A stretch of DNA of 64,000 bases from a virus. The DNA is taken from IMG/VR virus record IMGVR_UViG_3300032675_000001, positions 124,001 through 188,000 of that record; one strand, 5' to 3'. How positions within the stretch are numbered: the first letter of the stretch is position 1; each line of letters opens with the position of its first letter. The position numbers and the translations under genes are program-made. The notes below the pieces were generated by a model that saw only the letters and a program-made list of their open reading frames with translations, was not told the origin of the DNA and made no database searches. Of the stretch, positions 15,001-22,496 are shown piece by piece.

Positions 15001-18000
15001 ACAACTGCTGGCTGGAATGCAGGATACAGACCCAACTTAGTTGGGGTATTTGGCACATACGAACCATATGTTTGATTGTATTCTTTGATCACTATCTGAT
15101 CACCAGCTTGAAGCGTAATGAACACCTCAAGAGTTGGAGAATCAGTGCTGATAGAATAATCCACTCCACTTAACAACTGCTTTTCAATAGCAACTCCCTG
15201 TGTGGTAGTCAAATGATACACGAGAACGCCATTGTAATTTGCGGTCTCAAAATTATAGATTTGACTTAATGGATAAAATGTGCTACTTGAAAGATTGTTA
15301 AAAGTATATGTATTGGAAATATATGGTGTTTGTGATGGCAGCATGTCTGACCAGAAAAATGCCTGATCTGGACTCTTTGCAGAAGTAATCTGCTGCAATG
15401 CTGTATCAAGAATCTGTGATGGGGTAAAACGCTGTGTGTAGTTATAGTTCTGTACAGTGTTGACAATAATCTGTTTGTATGTGATATATTCGCGGCTATT
15501 ATACAACAGTGCATCAAATATGTCATATTGAGTTGAACGCAAGAATGCCCCCGGCAAAACGAGTGATGCCGAGTTCTGAATTATTTTGGTTCCGTATGGA
15601 ACAAGATTTCCCAAATCTCTGTAATTATTTGCTCCAAATACTGGACCAGATGTGTTAGGCGCATTGATATAAATGTCCTGATACTGGTCACGTATATCAC
15701 CCATGTTAGCTGTAGTCAAGTTGTCATTTAGTGGGTTATTGTTTAGATTGATAGGAATATCATAATAACCAAACTGACTTACTTCATCACTAAGAACGAA
15801 TATTTGAATTACTGTTGGGGTTGTAGGTAACGTATTAAGAGTTACAATAGTTAAACTGTTACCAACTTCATAAGTATATGTTGATGGGTCCTGATATACA
15901 TTGTTGATATATACTTTTAAAGTTGGCCATCCTGGGTTTGAATCTGTAGGCGGAGTTAGTGCGGTGACATCACATACAAATGAATTTGAGACTGCCACAG
16001 TTGGATCATAATCATAGCTGAATACTTGATACTGAGTACTATCTGCAATGGCTGTTTGCCATCCCAACTGTCTTACCTCAGTGGTCAGGTCAGTATAATT
16101 ATAAACATAACCTATATTAACGTTTTCGGTTACAGCAGTGGTTCCGTTAACATAAGAAAATGTATCCAAGTTTAAAGAAACGTCAAAGCTTATATCACCA
16201 ATATTGTCAATGCTACTGTATCTGATTGGGAATCCAAGAACAGGATCATTAGTTCCAGTGCCAATACCATATGCAAATATCTTACATCCGTTAAACGAAG
16301 TACTTACATAAACCGATTGATCGCCCAATGATATTCCATTACTGTCAAAAATATCAAATAATGGTGCTTGGTTAACTGTCTTCTTCTGTTGACCAGATAC
16401 CCATGGACCATTTATATTTGCGGGATCGTAAAAGAATGTTAATCCTTGATTATAATATCCACGTGAGATGACGGTCTGTTCTTCTGGTAATACAACACCA
16501 TCCTCTGCTACAGTAAGCGTGATGATTGGAGTTGAGAATGGAGTGATTTGAGAGAACTCAGCAACATAAATTTTGTTTGCTACCTCTGGGTCTTCATCTG
16601 CCGCAAAGATAACGCGAGCGCCCGGAAATAGCGCATAATCGCTTACGTCCAAATCTGATGCGACGATGGACACATTATTTCCTGCGGAAACGTTCTGTGC
16701 AAACTCCCAAGAAACAGTAAGAGTAAGCGTAGTTGTTCCAGAAATGCTGGTAATCTGTGTATTGACTGGCAGCACGCCTGCCGAATCAGCGATAAACATC
16801 AAGTTTGCGAACGATCCTGTTACGGCGCTGGCAGGAACTGTTACAGTAGTAGATGTAGCGTTAGTTACAGGAGCAATGGTAGCAGAATACGTTGTGTATG
16901 TTTGAATGTCAGGATAATAATTAAATGATCCAGCAACCTGATTAAGTGCATTCGTTGCCTTCATATCAATATAATCTACTGGCAATTTACCTACAATACC
17001 AGAATTAAAGAGTTTTAGGTTTGGATAAAACTCAATGATTGGACGTACAGCACGATTGGATGCAGATGCATAAGTTGTGATGATTGTTGGGTCATTGTTG
17101 TATCCGGCAATCGCGCTGATAACATCCGCGTGGAACCAGCGATTGCTTCTGGACCAAGCATTCATGTTTATTGCTCCACGAGCAATAGTGATATAGTCCG
17201 GAACGGCAGGTATATTCAACTCGCCATCATAATTTAAATCATCATACCCAGTTGACGAAAATGGAATATATTCTTCTTGAGTAAATGCTTCTGGACAGAC
17301 CAAAGTGCTTGCAGGAACCAGTTGGATTGCAGTGCCAACTCCTTGCACATAGTACTGGTCCTGTAGATATGTTTCTGGGACCACACTTCCAGAAAATGTT
17401 ACAAGAAGACCGTTTGTGAAGACCACGCCATTAGGTGAGGTGTATGTCTTTTTGCCAAGAATATCCGTATCAACATCAATAGTAACATTTACATTGTTGT
17501 CAACAATGTTGATCACTCCAACGTTTTCTGGATTGGTTCCATCCTGATAATACAATGTATTCAGTGGAGCAGTTATACTTGGAACAAGATTAATATCACC
17601 AAGGACATCACGATAAAAAGGAAGACCGATCCATTCTACACCGTAGGTCGGAATAATATTTACTTGAGTAGGAATAACTGATGTTGGAATCAAACGAATG
17701 ATTGGGTTTGATGGATCGCCAACATATTGCACCGTGTAAAAAGTTTGGTTTACGGTTGAATACAGACCTTCTTCCCACAATCCTTGGTTCACATTTAATG
17801 TCATTGAGCCAGAGCCAGTGGTGAGAGTTAGAGGTGTTCCATTAAGAGTTTCTGAAATAGTAAAATCTGTTGAGTTCAATATTGAACTAATAAAGTATAC
17901 TTGACCAGCAACGATTCCGCCAAAAACTGGATTGTTGCCATTAACAGAAAAGGTTACTGTATTATTCACAGTTAATGATGAGGTGCTTCCTGTTGATAAA

Positions 18001-19064
18001 GTAAATGCATTGTCTACCGAACTTGACGCACTGACATTAAGAGTCAATGGTGGAATAACTACCTGATTATTTGGATCATATGGATCATTAGGAACGCCTT
18101 GATTAGTATCATATGGCGTTTCATTCAAATATTCAGAAGTATATCCTATTTCATTCGGAACACCAGTGTTATAGAACATCACGGTGAGTCCATTGAGAGA
18201 TGTTATACCATCAATGCCACCAAAGCTGTTTACTAACTGACCTTCAACTTCCGCGAATGGGAGAGTGCTTACCACATCAACTGAAACGCTGCTAGGAAAT
18301 ACATATTCACTTTGTGCGTTTGACAAAGGAACATTGAAAATTACCTCACCGCTAGTAGCGCCATTATTTTCAACGCCATCCACATCACGCAAATACAAAT
18401 TAGGATGAACAGTTGAATATCCAGAAATACCCGGCTGAGTCTGAATCCAAAACTGTGATGATTGATTAACATTGAACACATATGAACCACCACGCAACAG
18501 TGTTATTGGAGGATTAACAGAACTAGAACTTGATGTTCCGGTAGTAATTTCATAACCGTTTGGTAAATCAACAACTGTATAGTTTTCATTATTGTAAATC
18601 GTGGAAGTTCCAACGGTCACAGAAGGTGGCCCTTCTGGCAACCAGTAATATTGAGTATAGTTGATAAGCTTGTCTAGATCAGTAAAAGAATCCCATGAAT
18701 AAAACTGACTAGGGAACAATCTACTGTTATTATTTGTTACGCCACTTTCAAGTGATAATGCATCCAGAATTCCCGGATATGTAATAAAATCGGTTGCAGT
18801 TCCCGCTGGTGGATTCACCGAGGTTGATGGTGCCGTAAACACAACTGCCGGGTCCAATTGGTAGTTAGCACGAGTAGTATTTGGTTCAGTGACATAATAG
18901 TCATTGGCGTTAACGCCATACCCAATCTTACTGCCTACGTAGCCCTGAATCTTCATTGAGCTTGGTGGGTTTACCAATTGATCCAGTGTTGCTCCCAAAA
19001 ATTCTGCATTAGTAGCAGTTTGGAAGATGTTTGGGAGAAAGTTTAGTGTTCTTATTCTAGCCAT
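84..19064 (-). CDS. Giant (6326 aa) repeat-rich virion/baseplate-associated protein
   Basis: One uninterrupted frame of 6326 codons, nearly 30% of the window, starting 8 nt after the gp6 stop. It lies where T4 has gp7 (baseplate wedge initiator, about 1030 aa), but I see no proof of homology. The first ~2000 residues are aromatic- and Asn-rich, non-repetitive structural-type sequence. Residues about 2400-3100 have beta-propeller-like stretches (FGSAVAF, YGSSLDF, VVVGTP). Residues about 4850-5270 carry several DGVNWT/DGINW motifs with VAVGN strands, resembling BNR/Ycf48-type propellers. From about 4020 to 6150, and once near 350-420, a module recurs of the form GGxxxGxxYYVxxI...TxFTIS...LTTAxGxM, likely Ig-like or beta-sandwich domains. 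No signal peptide, membrane segment or enzyme motif was noticed. Likely role: a long peripheral baseplate or fibre-like part. The structural call is strong from context; the exact role is inference. Confidence 0.8.
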   Translation of the reverse strand: MARIRTLNFLPNIFQTATNAEFLGATLDQLVNPPSSMKIQGYVGSKIGYGVNANDYYVTEPNTTRANYQLDPAVVFTAPSTSVNPPAGTATDFITYPGILDALSLESGVTNNNSRLFPSQFYSWDSFTDLDKLINYTQYYWLPEGPPSVTVGTSTIYNNENYTVVDLPNGYEITTGTSSSSSVNPPITLLRGGSYVFNVNQSSQFWIQTQPGISGYSTVHPNLYLRDVDGVENNGATSGEVIFNVPLSNAQSEYVFPSSVSVDVVSTLPFAEVEGQLVNSFGGIDGITSLNGLTVMFYNTGVPNEIGYTSEYLNETPYDTNQGVPNDPYDPNNQVVIPPLTLNVSASSSVDNAFTLSTGSTSSLTVNNTVTFSVNGNNPVFGGIVAGQVYFISSILNSTDFTISETLNGTPLTLTTGSGSMTLNVNQGLWEEGLYSTVNQTFYTVQYVGDPSNPIIRLIPTSVIPTQVNIIPTYGVEWIGLPFYRDVLGDINLVPSITAPLNTLYYQDGTNPENVGVINIVDNNVNVTIDVDTDILGKKTYTSPNGVVFTNGLLVTFSGSVVPETYLQDQYYVQGVGTAIQLVPASTLVCPEAFTQEEYIPFSSTGYDDLNYDGELNIPAVPDYITIARGAINMNAWSRSNRWFHADVISAIAGYNNDPTIITTYASASNRAVRPIIEFYPNLKLFNSGIVGKLPVDYIDMKATNALNQVAGSFNYYPDIQTYTTYSATIAPVTNATSTTVTVPASAVTGSFANLMFIADSAGVLPVNTQITSISGTTTLTLTVSWEFAQNVSAGNNVSIVASDLDVSDYALFPGARVIFAADEDPEVANKIYVAEFSQITPFSTPIITLTVAEDGVVLPEEQTVISRGYYNQGLTFFYDPANINGPWVSGQQKKTVNQAPLFDIFDSNGISLGDQSVYVSTSFNGCKIFAYGIGTGTNDPVLGFPIRYSSIDNIGDISFDVSLNLDTFSYVNGTTAVTENVNIGYVYNYTDLTTEVRQLGWQTAIADSTQYQVFSYDYDPTVAVSNSFVCDVTALTPPTDSNPGWPTLKVYINNVYQDPSTYTYEVGNSLTIVTLNTLPTTPTVIQIFVLSDEVSQFGYYDIPINLNNNPLNDNLTTANMGDIRDQYQDIYINAPNTSGPVFGANNYRDLGNLVPYGTKIIQNSASLVLPGAFLRSTQYDIFDALLYNSREYITYKQIIVNTVQNYNYTQRFTPSQILDTALQQITSAKSPDQAFFWSDMLPSQTPYISNTYTFNNLSSSTFYPLSQIYNFETANYNGVLVYHLTTTQGVAIEKQLLSGVDYSISTDSPTLEVFITLQAGDQIVIKEYNQTYGSYVPNTPTKLGLYPAFQPAVVLDSDYTIPTWFIKGHDGSYTKLYGDYDESLGVLIDFRDQALFEFENRIYNNLKLSTQVPISKYEVVPGFFRDSTYSWSEFLSIYSPAFLNWIGQNRLDYKTQFYTAYNEYSYNYTNSAVKINNTVIQQGYWRGLYEYLYDTTNPNETPWEMLGLPNQPTWWVERYGPAPYTSDNGILWGDLEAGLIWNNGDPYINPEVARPGLSTIIPVDSNGDLLSPLTAVVGNYDPSTFQKDWKVGDDGPTELSYRRSSTYPFDLMRIYALTRPAEFFNLGVDLDNYKYSEEFNQYLVNDRSHLVLNNIQVYGNGIAKTSYINWMVDFAKQQGVDATTGITTLLNNLDVRLVYRLAGFSDQNQLQFYIEKGSPNSTNASLLIPNESYSVLLYENQPFEQIIFSGVIIQQNDGYWTVYGNSQLFAYFTVANPIFTGGYSNLSIEKLSVNVTNKYSETKTTIVPYGTKFYSAQEVAQFLMSYGAYLEQQGMNFDQIQNGVPVNWTQMVYEFLYWAQTGWANGSLINLNPAATMMEIDPGTAVVQPLTIQNQNFILNQDLYPIDLKYLCVNRDGTAFSAHPLNQGDSLAYGQFNVSNFEHGIVFDNVTVFNDIIYNLVTGLRQNRIYVRGIKSADWNGTVNAGGFIISQDNIQEWTGNLKYTKGQIVTYKNKYWQALDIVQPTQTFDPTYWKQILYSDIQFGMLANPSTRAYESTLYYDVNQANLQEDADLLAFNLIGYRPRDYLALLDLTSQAQVQIYQNMIKNMGTLNAVSAFDGATLPTGGISYNTYENWAILSSQFGGVLNNNFVDFQIDSDLMSGDPSIVSLTNGGGTDGAMQEVPLYGLFNYGTPVSDPNILTTTTAEAASYLYPPAGYVNFNDVAMSSYFYAGLPRAVDISGAIVPIQNFYVGQYAWIANFFNQWNVFAWKSVGQVIKVQNNLNSTATVTFAAPHNLTKLQPLSIVNFATNIDGYYIITDVPNIMQVTINLSIIGANQTTVNGYGIGLTFESHRVTNPSDIEGLDLTQADFVDNLVWVDTNVDGDWAVLLKSNTYEMQNELEQPTSTTFGSAVAFTNSAGYLIGDAGAGKLYCYTYNALSESYNLSQTITNSTSFGSQIVYSEANNIYVVSQPTGTPNVFIYVLNSSPISDNLIAYQTISAPGGVTNWGSTMAMSKDSNWLYISDIVNNNVYVYRKENIPLQAGHFVSGQTYIITEVGTTDFTTIGAVYNEVGITFVATGSGTGTGTATQCTYQQASVINGSTYGYVSGDDFSAALSTDQDGSLLVVGAPLKNYSGTIEDWGQVSVFNRTEQNFLAQYTSNAGQAITFPLAWTPVATSTITASATASGTNLITCSASMTSYPVNTPIVFTGNLSGTNISTNQVYYIASTSTNTITIKTSRNTTTPVSLATASLSGVQVYVQVTPLYVSVNGSLVNDCNYAAVGSNFVYYGGLNAGDIINVSDSQFFLAQTFNSNYHDRTGIHFGYSVANSNGGSDVLVGSPFEISDINGQEGAVYKYSNGGAKYGVVIGSGGCNVTAQSTILINGFAVTIPTGNATVVANAINNAGIINVQAAATSDNNIIIQCINSALAQVNQELVITATNTSGILSEIGITTYTETQILQCPYTTGPTQFGHTIKVDQFNNIVVSAPSGTRYEGTVFDFVDYIDLDNDTVFDNNATQFVDSYPNAGAVYMFQYMADYNESLITPGQYVYAQSINDNSTSYGNSPMYGSSLDFNDNTVVVGTPNFVPGLYNGQVVVYTNATGTPVWSVYRSSSPVVDINTIQNTQLYSASTNETLVNFDYIDPLQGKILGAARENLDYITSADPAQYNSNLASNNGNMWGASQVGQLWLDTTNVRWVNYHQNDVVYNSKYWGSVFPGSDVAVYSWIASFIPPNQYQGPGVPYNINLYCINAVLNASNVVVPVYYFWVRNTNTIFTQANKTLADSSVASYIANPRGSGISFMAPLLPNTFAMYNSLQFFNGTDTVFHVGFSNGNNDDIAHQEFALIREGFAEDFLPGIPPITKHPTVITTVQGNTTTVSSGEPSSLYARMLDSMAGCDQFGAVVPDPFLPAAVQSGVQVRPRQSFFYDRFMAINNYLTYANGILAQYPITELRPDATFLFASGEFFNTSDYWSYTYWWADGYSDSTKSLYQVPYYADLATLNVSTGTLVTVQQNGNGSAEIYRNDGNGVWTRVGLQNGTIAFNTSLWDYADAQIGWDGSFFDTGSFDTYPSQETYYIIRALNEQIFTEDLLQYRNLSLILLFQYIQSETVESQNFLPWLNKTSLLDVQHTLRELLPYSNYVTDNFDFLSGYINEVKPYHVLIKDFLYDYTGSEEYTGNITDFDVPAQFNSQYQNFISPQIVYSGADTEYEYLNTDSIWQTAPYTQWYQNYGLSLTGQPDYQLTTLTSYMTTSSTFMIVNNANGFPSSGIITIDDEQIGYETVDPALNMISGLTRGANNTTITTHIPGAPIIMDLPPVVLLDGGNDYQNPPRVTAYIDTSIYPAPTVPAELEAVMSLGTVIGINVINPGQGYVAMPEIIIDPSYVINFADTAINELLNTIVVYAPSLVTGQVVQYRAGTDDVGIGGLQDGQWYYVNVLQTVPTSVIALYTTYSDAINDKNRVNIYSIGSTSSLTLSAGARAFGISTSYPVRENNITIKYDRTTYNSQILDWESGAYYGSFFAGSYENILQVSSSDIQLQSVNPNIASILSSAQGATFEIVDVSNNNQLDWSSTIRYVSGTYSANNAIRLVPQGSTEPNASGSTIGFYVGMPVKFIGAVVGNLVNEQLYYVASVINETDFTVSQTIGGPVVSLTTATVSAAGLQCYIAQSVNTAVLTINYPGILNVTNTTSGTNYLTVPTSVIGTGGTSGFYPGLSVFFSENVFGGIVENQVYYINTVIDQQTFTISPYDTQLTLTATATSATGNIITTSLNPGFNLNDPIIFTGTTFGGITAGVTYYVSELISETEMTISATLNGPVVTLTTATGSMTVTNQSDSPVLTTASGNMTMNVSLPVSPGQVNGQQFTLYGTSGQYPNITELTVGNLIERQVDATVSGVNIIALDINSDGTDLFYAGMPIQFSSAIGGLSTGTTYYVLTYSGMSDVTNIEISATQTLGSDYGNVIVCNTTSYLYSGMPIVFSGQSLGGLIIGQIYYVKTITSGTQFTVSTTEGGSVVALTDQTGEMTGVGTPYITVSTSIGGLPVSLSSSTSGSTLTQYITSTPTIDISYVLGGYRAIFTSSGSGFAIDNIITISGALVGGTSPLNDVTLSVNSINSTGGIINAICSGTVPYTSQQYYLKVISPTQLEVYSDQLLSQPVSGVDFPFVGFTTDTVTAVSTSNNSITISNTGQFNINDAVVFTGNTDVSASTIVEYQTYYIVSILNGTQLQVSATPGGSAINIASAASTNFTIAKAGSFAFLPEPFFFNQSIVKFNGRVYVCVVSNNDSEFVLGKWELIDSDDPRLNAMDRVIGYYQPTVNMPGVDLTQLFEGVTYPNAIYQGNAFQPSLQYPLDTVLQDQPFYPNGINITSIIYNDGYYFATANLPTYSAVIYSTDGINWLINKLLNANVDITSISYANGNYLITSTNSATPLLTSLDGFNWTSGGNIITYDSDSNSTNDNLISSVGLTLQSSSYSNELWVAVGNNIITSQDGVNWTEVHTYNTTYEVEMNGITYVNSQYFTGYVAVGSGVTYSYAGPVSALVPTSIVSYSTDSIKWIDAPLTNQYFNGIKTTPVPITENGWNSVAVNNVTGQIIAVGQNGVIYTSLNAVNWLGLNEVDALSVNTYTNAINVTNTSGFTVGESVVFNNSFSSIVAGTHYTIASITSTSSLTLTGVTLTNGSVPAYTVMSSVNNTPTLNNVVYENGLWLAVGNTGTIITSANGVNWTVQTSGITENLYGITYTNNTWVVTGDNNAVLSSTDGVNWTYTSIFTPVPPVYDVQGGTFQSGYGPEELVPGVVWDNFAMTVITRPGITWPVEQYGHNGYNVVSTQMVPQSATQTVYSFADIVHYPAQVFVQKIDATSCLGTTLTLNTDYTVNWINKTITLTNPLPFTPLMDTLRVDVYEVGNGSQLVKSNTDVDPIRTDPVTGFNQIYVDCNYSAAIYNGSGVVKPGSYDIDVQATQTIASDNSIVCAGVSQLSINDAITFEGITFGNIVEGTTYYVKSVSTATDSITVSDSFNSMTGQAGPIFELTDATGSMYVIIQAGTGTTWTSPIIYHNGTKLLCGGTNIVTNTTAGTNTITTNSTTGMVTGSPITFSANMFGPDIVPLQTYYVADVLGTTTFTISTSPTGSPVLPLTTQQGGATFITYDYAFGIQPDGISAMIIFSTDAYSNNNDYLSYTLFGQTEPQQIGYSIPETQWFTGTGSQTVFDLSNNVQGLVNPASAVVEVSGLRQKPSTYTIAPANNTITFNSAPALNAPIAVTTYNDTTQQYLNTQTITASGSNSVYAISTISNNITAPLANTTATATASGTNYITVASTSGFVVNQTVFFEGTGFGGISTSGTVYFVKSIVNSTTFTISATQGGSALSLTTASGNMLVTVGGQPAVRVTTNGTNGFTTGEIVRIDGTAGSTQLNGNYYYVRVISSTQFDLYTQAYSSSLNAVNYPVTAISAYTGGGYTWIQGSYYLVDTTASATASINNAITVSSTAMLDVNTPVLFSKLGSLDGTNILGGLIQGTTYYVNEILSPTTFNVASSQYGSVVALSNASGTVNVTQWEQTNVDRLWVTINGYRVPSSCLRMNSSNELSILAPISSGDTVIITNMIPTATPSEEIYMNFVNQTGEATVYRANTGTRTWLTQPLSLESDLIYVQDVTSVTNNVIQTSVTPEAALNEFGDNVYSIGLNNVDKTLITGITVYNNRTNQYIPTSSYQVVIVDLAPVLEINVGSYITVGDSLTINTLVGNTIYVNGEQIKFNIVNLTNNTLGGLQRGANGTGAQLYIPQYTEAFSLTSNNELPSAYYNQTWNSYVYNSTLGDPLQISQTIPAKFLEVDVT

Positions 19065-19072
19065 GTATGTAC

Positions 19073-22000
19073 TTATCTTACTTGTAATTCAGCGGGTGTA
19101 AGTGCCGCTATCACCATGATGTCGTTTGCTGTAGCAGCGTTTACAAAGATTTCATAGGGCAAGCATGTGATTTCATATAGGTCTCCAAAGGGCTGTGTTG
19201 GATCATTTGATACCAAAACTGCTGAACTTATCAAGTCTCCGCATTCATTGTGAAGATAGGCACTCAATTCTGAGAAATAAAAAGTATCACCAAAATTCCA
19301 GTTGTTGATGTTGAAATAGTTATTCATGGCTGTCAACACGGCACTTTGAATTTCGCTATTGCTTGCACTGGTATTAGCTGCCGGAACGACTTTGATTGTT
19401 CCTTGAAGTGCTGGTGCAGCTTTTGCTCCAAACAATGGCTTAAATACTACGCTATTGAGAATCACAGAATCACTTAGCATCTTGTAATCCTGAATCAATG
19501 GATAATCTTGCGATAGTTCATTGATTGTAGGAACATCTGGTTTTGGAATAGTATTAGTGGTATCCTGAATCCAGTTCGTATACTGAGTATAATACGATTG
19601 AGTGACCAGATACAAATCAATAATGTTAGTCACAACAGGATCAATACGATTGGTATTGTTTGAGTTGTGTCTATACTGATATGACAGTCCTTGTCTGCCC
19701 GGTAGCATGGTATACTGTGGCTGAATCACCATGGTGTATGATGGAGTTATTACTGTTGGGTCCTGCACCGAGGTGTAAAAGTTGTTTTCTGCGTAAGCAT
19801 AAAACAGTTGACCAACAGGATAATCATACTTGACAACTTCAATCTGAGATATGGTTGGGTATTGATAAGAAACAGCAGATGAAGGGACGATGTAGTCTCT
19901 TGTCAAGTTTAATGGATCAACTACAGTTTCAAAGAACACATAGACACCAACGTTTGTGCTTCCATTTACGTATCCGGTAATGTTACTGAAGAAATCCGGA
20001 TTCAGAATCAACTGACGATTATTTACATCAGTTGCCGCAACTTCAACTTGGAAATCATTGACGTATCCATCAGACTCAACAGTTTGCCCAACTATATTCA
20101 ATGATGTGTCTTGTCCGAGAGGGACGCTATTTCCAAATTGAGAGTTGATTCCCAACACATTAACAAAATCCTGTAGTATCTGACCAGAATATGGGTCGTA
20201 TACCACCTGATTTGAATCAAACGTAAATCTGGTATCGGAAACCGATCCGAAATAATAAGTCAACGCATTGTAATAAACGATATAGTTATTATTTCCTGTA
20301 CTCTGTAAATTGACGAATGCAGCAGGATCATTGTATGTTGATATTGACCAACGATCTTGATTAATAGGAAGAGAGTTATTAAATACCAAAGAGAAACTCT
20401 GCTGAAGTTCCATTCTGATAATGGCTTCTTGTATATTAGCCGAAGAAATAATATTATCAAACACAGGAATCACTTGTGTTAGTATTACCCCAGATGGTAG
20501 ATAACCATTAACTTGTACCGGTCCAGAACCATTTGAGAAGCTTCCAATTCCATTGTTGCTTCCATCACCGATAACATTCAACACTGTGGTCCATACCGAA
20601 GTGCTATTATTTGGTCCGGGGATACCGGCTACAAGACGATTATTTGAGTCAAAATAATAACCAGTAGGAGCACTAAACTGACAAATTGCACCAGTAGTCA
20701 CATATTTTAGATTGCTACTTGAATACGTACCAACTGTCATCGGAATCTGTGCAGCCTGCACATATGTATATAGATATCCAGTTTCCGCCCCGGTGTCTAC
20801 TGTACTTGTTTGCCAATAAACTGTTCCCGGACCAACTGTTGAGTTGACAGCATATCTTGGATAGTTCTGAATGTAGTATTGATTAGCACGATTTAACCCG
20901 AGCACCGAAGCTAGGTTGTTGGTGAAGAAAGAAATAATATCACTAGTAGTGTTGATGGTTAACGTCAGTGTACCATCGGTATTATCCTGATATAATGCCC
21001 CATCTGAACCGAACGAGTTTGTACTTGAATATTTTCCAGTTGGGTCAAGCAAGTCAAGGTTCTTTGATACACCAACAGATGAACGGTTCACGGCAGTTGA
21101 CTTAATAATAGAACTATAGAGAGTGTATGGGAAATTGCTATAATCTTCGCCATTTACCATACGGTTCTGCGTGTAATAACGCAATGGAGCACGTTGCTTA
21201 ATGTCAGTGATTGTTTCACGTGCCTGTGCATTTGACACCGAAGTTTGCAACGATAGTGCCAGTGTGAGGGTCTGTGCTCTTCCAGTATTATCAATGTAAG
21301 TGAATGATACTGAAAGACCTGACATTTCAGTTGGATCAATCGTGTATGTTAGAGCATTACCAGAACGAACATATGATCTGAAATTGCCTACAGGAATCTG
21401 AGAAAATACTCCATCACCGAAGACATAACTTACTGTATCGTTTACACCAGAGTAAACAGAGAATAATGGATTCAAAGTTGTTGGGCTTTGTAAGTAAGCA
21501 TTTGCATAGATATTGTCTACTTGAACCCAAGGTGTTCTGGTTCCATCACTGTTTATCTGATACAACCAAGTATCGGTATTATTTATTCCTTCAATTGTTC
21601 CTATTGGAATAATCTGATTTGATATCTGCTGTTGAAGGCTAAAGTCGTAGTTTTGTAATGTGCCTTGTTTGAAGTAAAAGAAAAATCCAGTATTAGGACT
21701 TCCGAACCCAAGCTGGTCGTTACGATAAACCATGTTGAACTGTCCAGTTGGTGCTGGTGGAATCTCATAGATATAATCTTGATTGACAGAAGTTACACTA
21801 ACCAATTCAAAATTCATACCTTGGTTGTCAATTGTTGCGTTAAAAGGAATGATCGGCAGTGCATTAGGAGCGATCTGAATCGCATATTCACTAGTGGTTA
21901 CACCCAAAATATCCTGTGTATTTCCCGGCTTACCGATTCTCTGAGAGTTAATGATTGCCGCATTGAATATTGTGTTGAACTGTTCTAACCAGTTAGGATT

Positions 22001-22444
22001 AGCCGGGTCATTCCATAGAACTGGAATATTACTCAAGTTAAAACCGTTGATGTCCGTGATATTTTGCGTGGTTGATACGCTCGTTACCTTGAGATATCCT
22101 TGGGCAGCTAAGTTACGTTTTGGTGTATATCCGACAAGATTGGCAAGTTTAATAACTGAGTCTCTACGCTCAGCAGTGTCCATAAAGTTTTCGCGAGCAT
22201 TTAAGTCATCACGAAAAGCAAGACCTTGGCCCATGAAAGCAATAACATCCAAGAGGGCAATAAATTCTGACGATTCAGTATAATCATTGAAAGTTTCTGG
22301 ATAATACAGACGTAGATAGTCTACGAAACTCTTACGAAGTGTTTCGTAATCATAGCTTTGAAAGTCAGCCTGTTGGTATGTCTGATAGATTGTCTTCCAA
22401 TCGTTTACTCCAAACAATGCTGATTGTCTTGAACTTGTTGCCAT
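19073..22444 (-). CDS. 6: Baseplate wedge protein gp6
   Basis: 1123 aa. The N-terminus has the hallmark layout of T4-like gp6: an early FQSYDYETLRKSFVDYLR segment, then YPETFNDYTESSEFIALLD, AFMGQGLAFRDDLNARENF and the ...RDSVIKLANLVGYTPKRN block. gp6 dimers form the inner ring of the baseplate wedges in T4. The protein is longer than T4 gp6 (660 aa); the extra length lies in the middle and C-terminal parts. It sits between gp25 and the giant structural gene. A late-type element (22471-22465) lies 20 nt before the ATG with an AGAGAG ribosome site between, so it can be transcribed separately from gp25. Confidence 0.93.
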   Translation of the reverse strand: MATSSRQSALFGVNDWKTIYQTYQQADFQSYDYETLRKSFVDYLRLYYPETFNDYTESSEFIALLDVIAFMGQGLAFRDDLNARENFMDTAERRDSVIKLANLVGYTPKRNLAAQGYLKVTSVSTTQNITDINGFNLSNIPVLWNDPANPNWLEQFNTIFNAAIINSQRIGKPGNTQDILGVTTSEYAIQIAPNALPIIPFNATIDNQGMNFELVSVTSVNQDYIYEIPPAPTGQFNMVYRNDQLGFGSPNTGFFFYFKQGTLQNYDFSLQQQISNQIIPIGTIEGINNTDTWLYQINSDGTRTPWVQVDNIYANAYLQSPTTLNPLFSVYSGVNDTVSYVFGDGVFSQIPVGNFRSYVRSGNALTYTIDPTEMSGLSVSFTYIDNTGRAQTLTLALSLQTSVSNAQARETITDIKQRAPLRYYTQNRMVNGEDYSNFPYTLYSSIIKSTAVNRSSVGVSKNLDLLDPTGKYSSTNSFGSDGALYQDNTDGTLTLTINTTSDIISFFTNNLASVLGLNRANQYYIQNYPRYAVNSTVGPGTVYWQTSTVDTGAETGYLYTYVQAAQIPMTVGTYSSSNLKYVTTGAICQFSAPTGYYFDSNNRLVAGIPGPNNSTSVWTTVLNVIGDGSNNGIGSFSNGSGPVQVNGYLPSGVILTQVIPVFDNIISSANIQEAIIRMELQQSFSLVFNNSLPINQDRWSISTYNDPAAFVNLQSTGNNNYIVYYNALTYYFGSVSDTRFTFDSNQVVYDPYSGQILQDFVNVLGINSQFGNSVPLGQDTSLNIVGQTVESDGYVNDFQVEVAATDVNNRQLILNPDFFSNITGYVNGSTNVGVYVFFETVVDPLNLTRDYIVPSSAVSYQYPTISQIEVVKYDYPVGQLFYAYAENNFYTSVQDPTVITPSYTMVIQPQYTMLPGRQGLSYQYRHNSNNTNRIDPVVTNIIDLYLVTQSYYTQYTNWIQDTTNTIPKPDVPTINELSQDYPLIQDYKMLSDSVILNSVVFKPLFGAKAAPALQGTIKVVPAANTSASNSEIQSAVLTAMNNYFNINNWNFGDTFYFSELSAYLHNECGDLISSAVLVSNDPTQPFGDLYEITCLPYEIFVNAATANDIMVIAALTPAELQVR

Positions 22445-22464
22445 AGTAACTCTCTTTTATGATA

Positions 22465-22471
22465 TATTTAT
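22465..22471 (-). promoter_or_regulatory. Late-promoter-like element (ATAAATA) upstream of gp6
   Basis: ATAAATA on the minus strand in the short gp25-gp6 gap, 20 nt before the gp6 ATG; an AGAGAG purine tract follows. It matches the T4 late -10 consensus, with room for a normal leader. Confidence 0.6.
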
Positions 22472-22496
22472 CATTATCAAAAAGGAGGTTTTTGGT

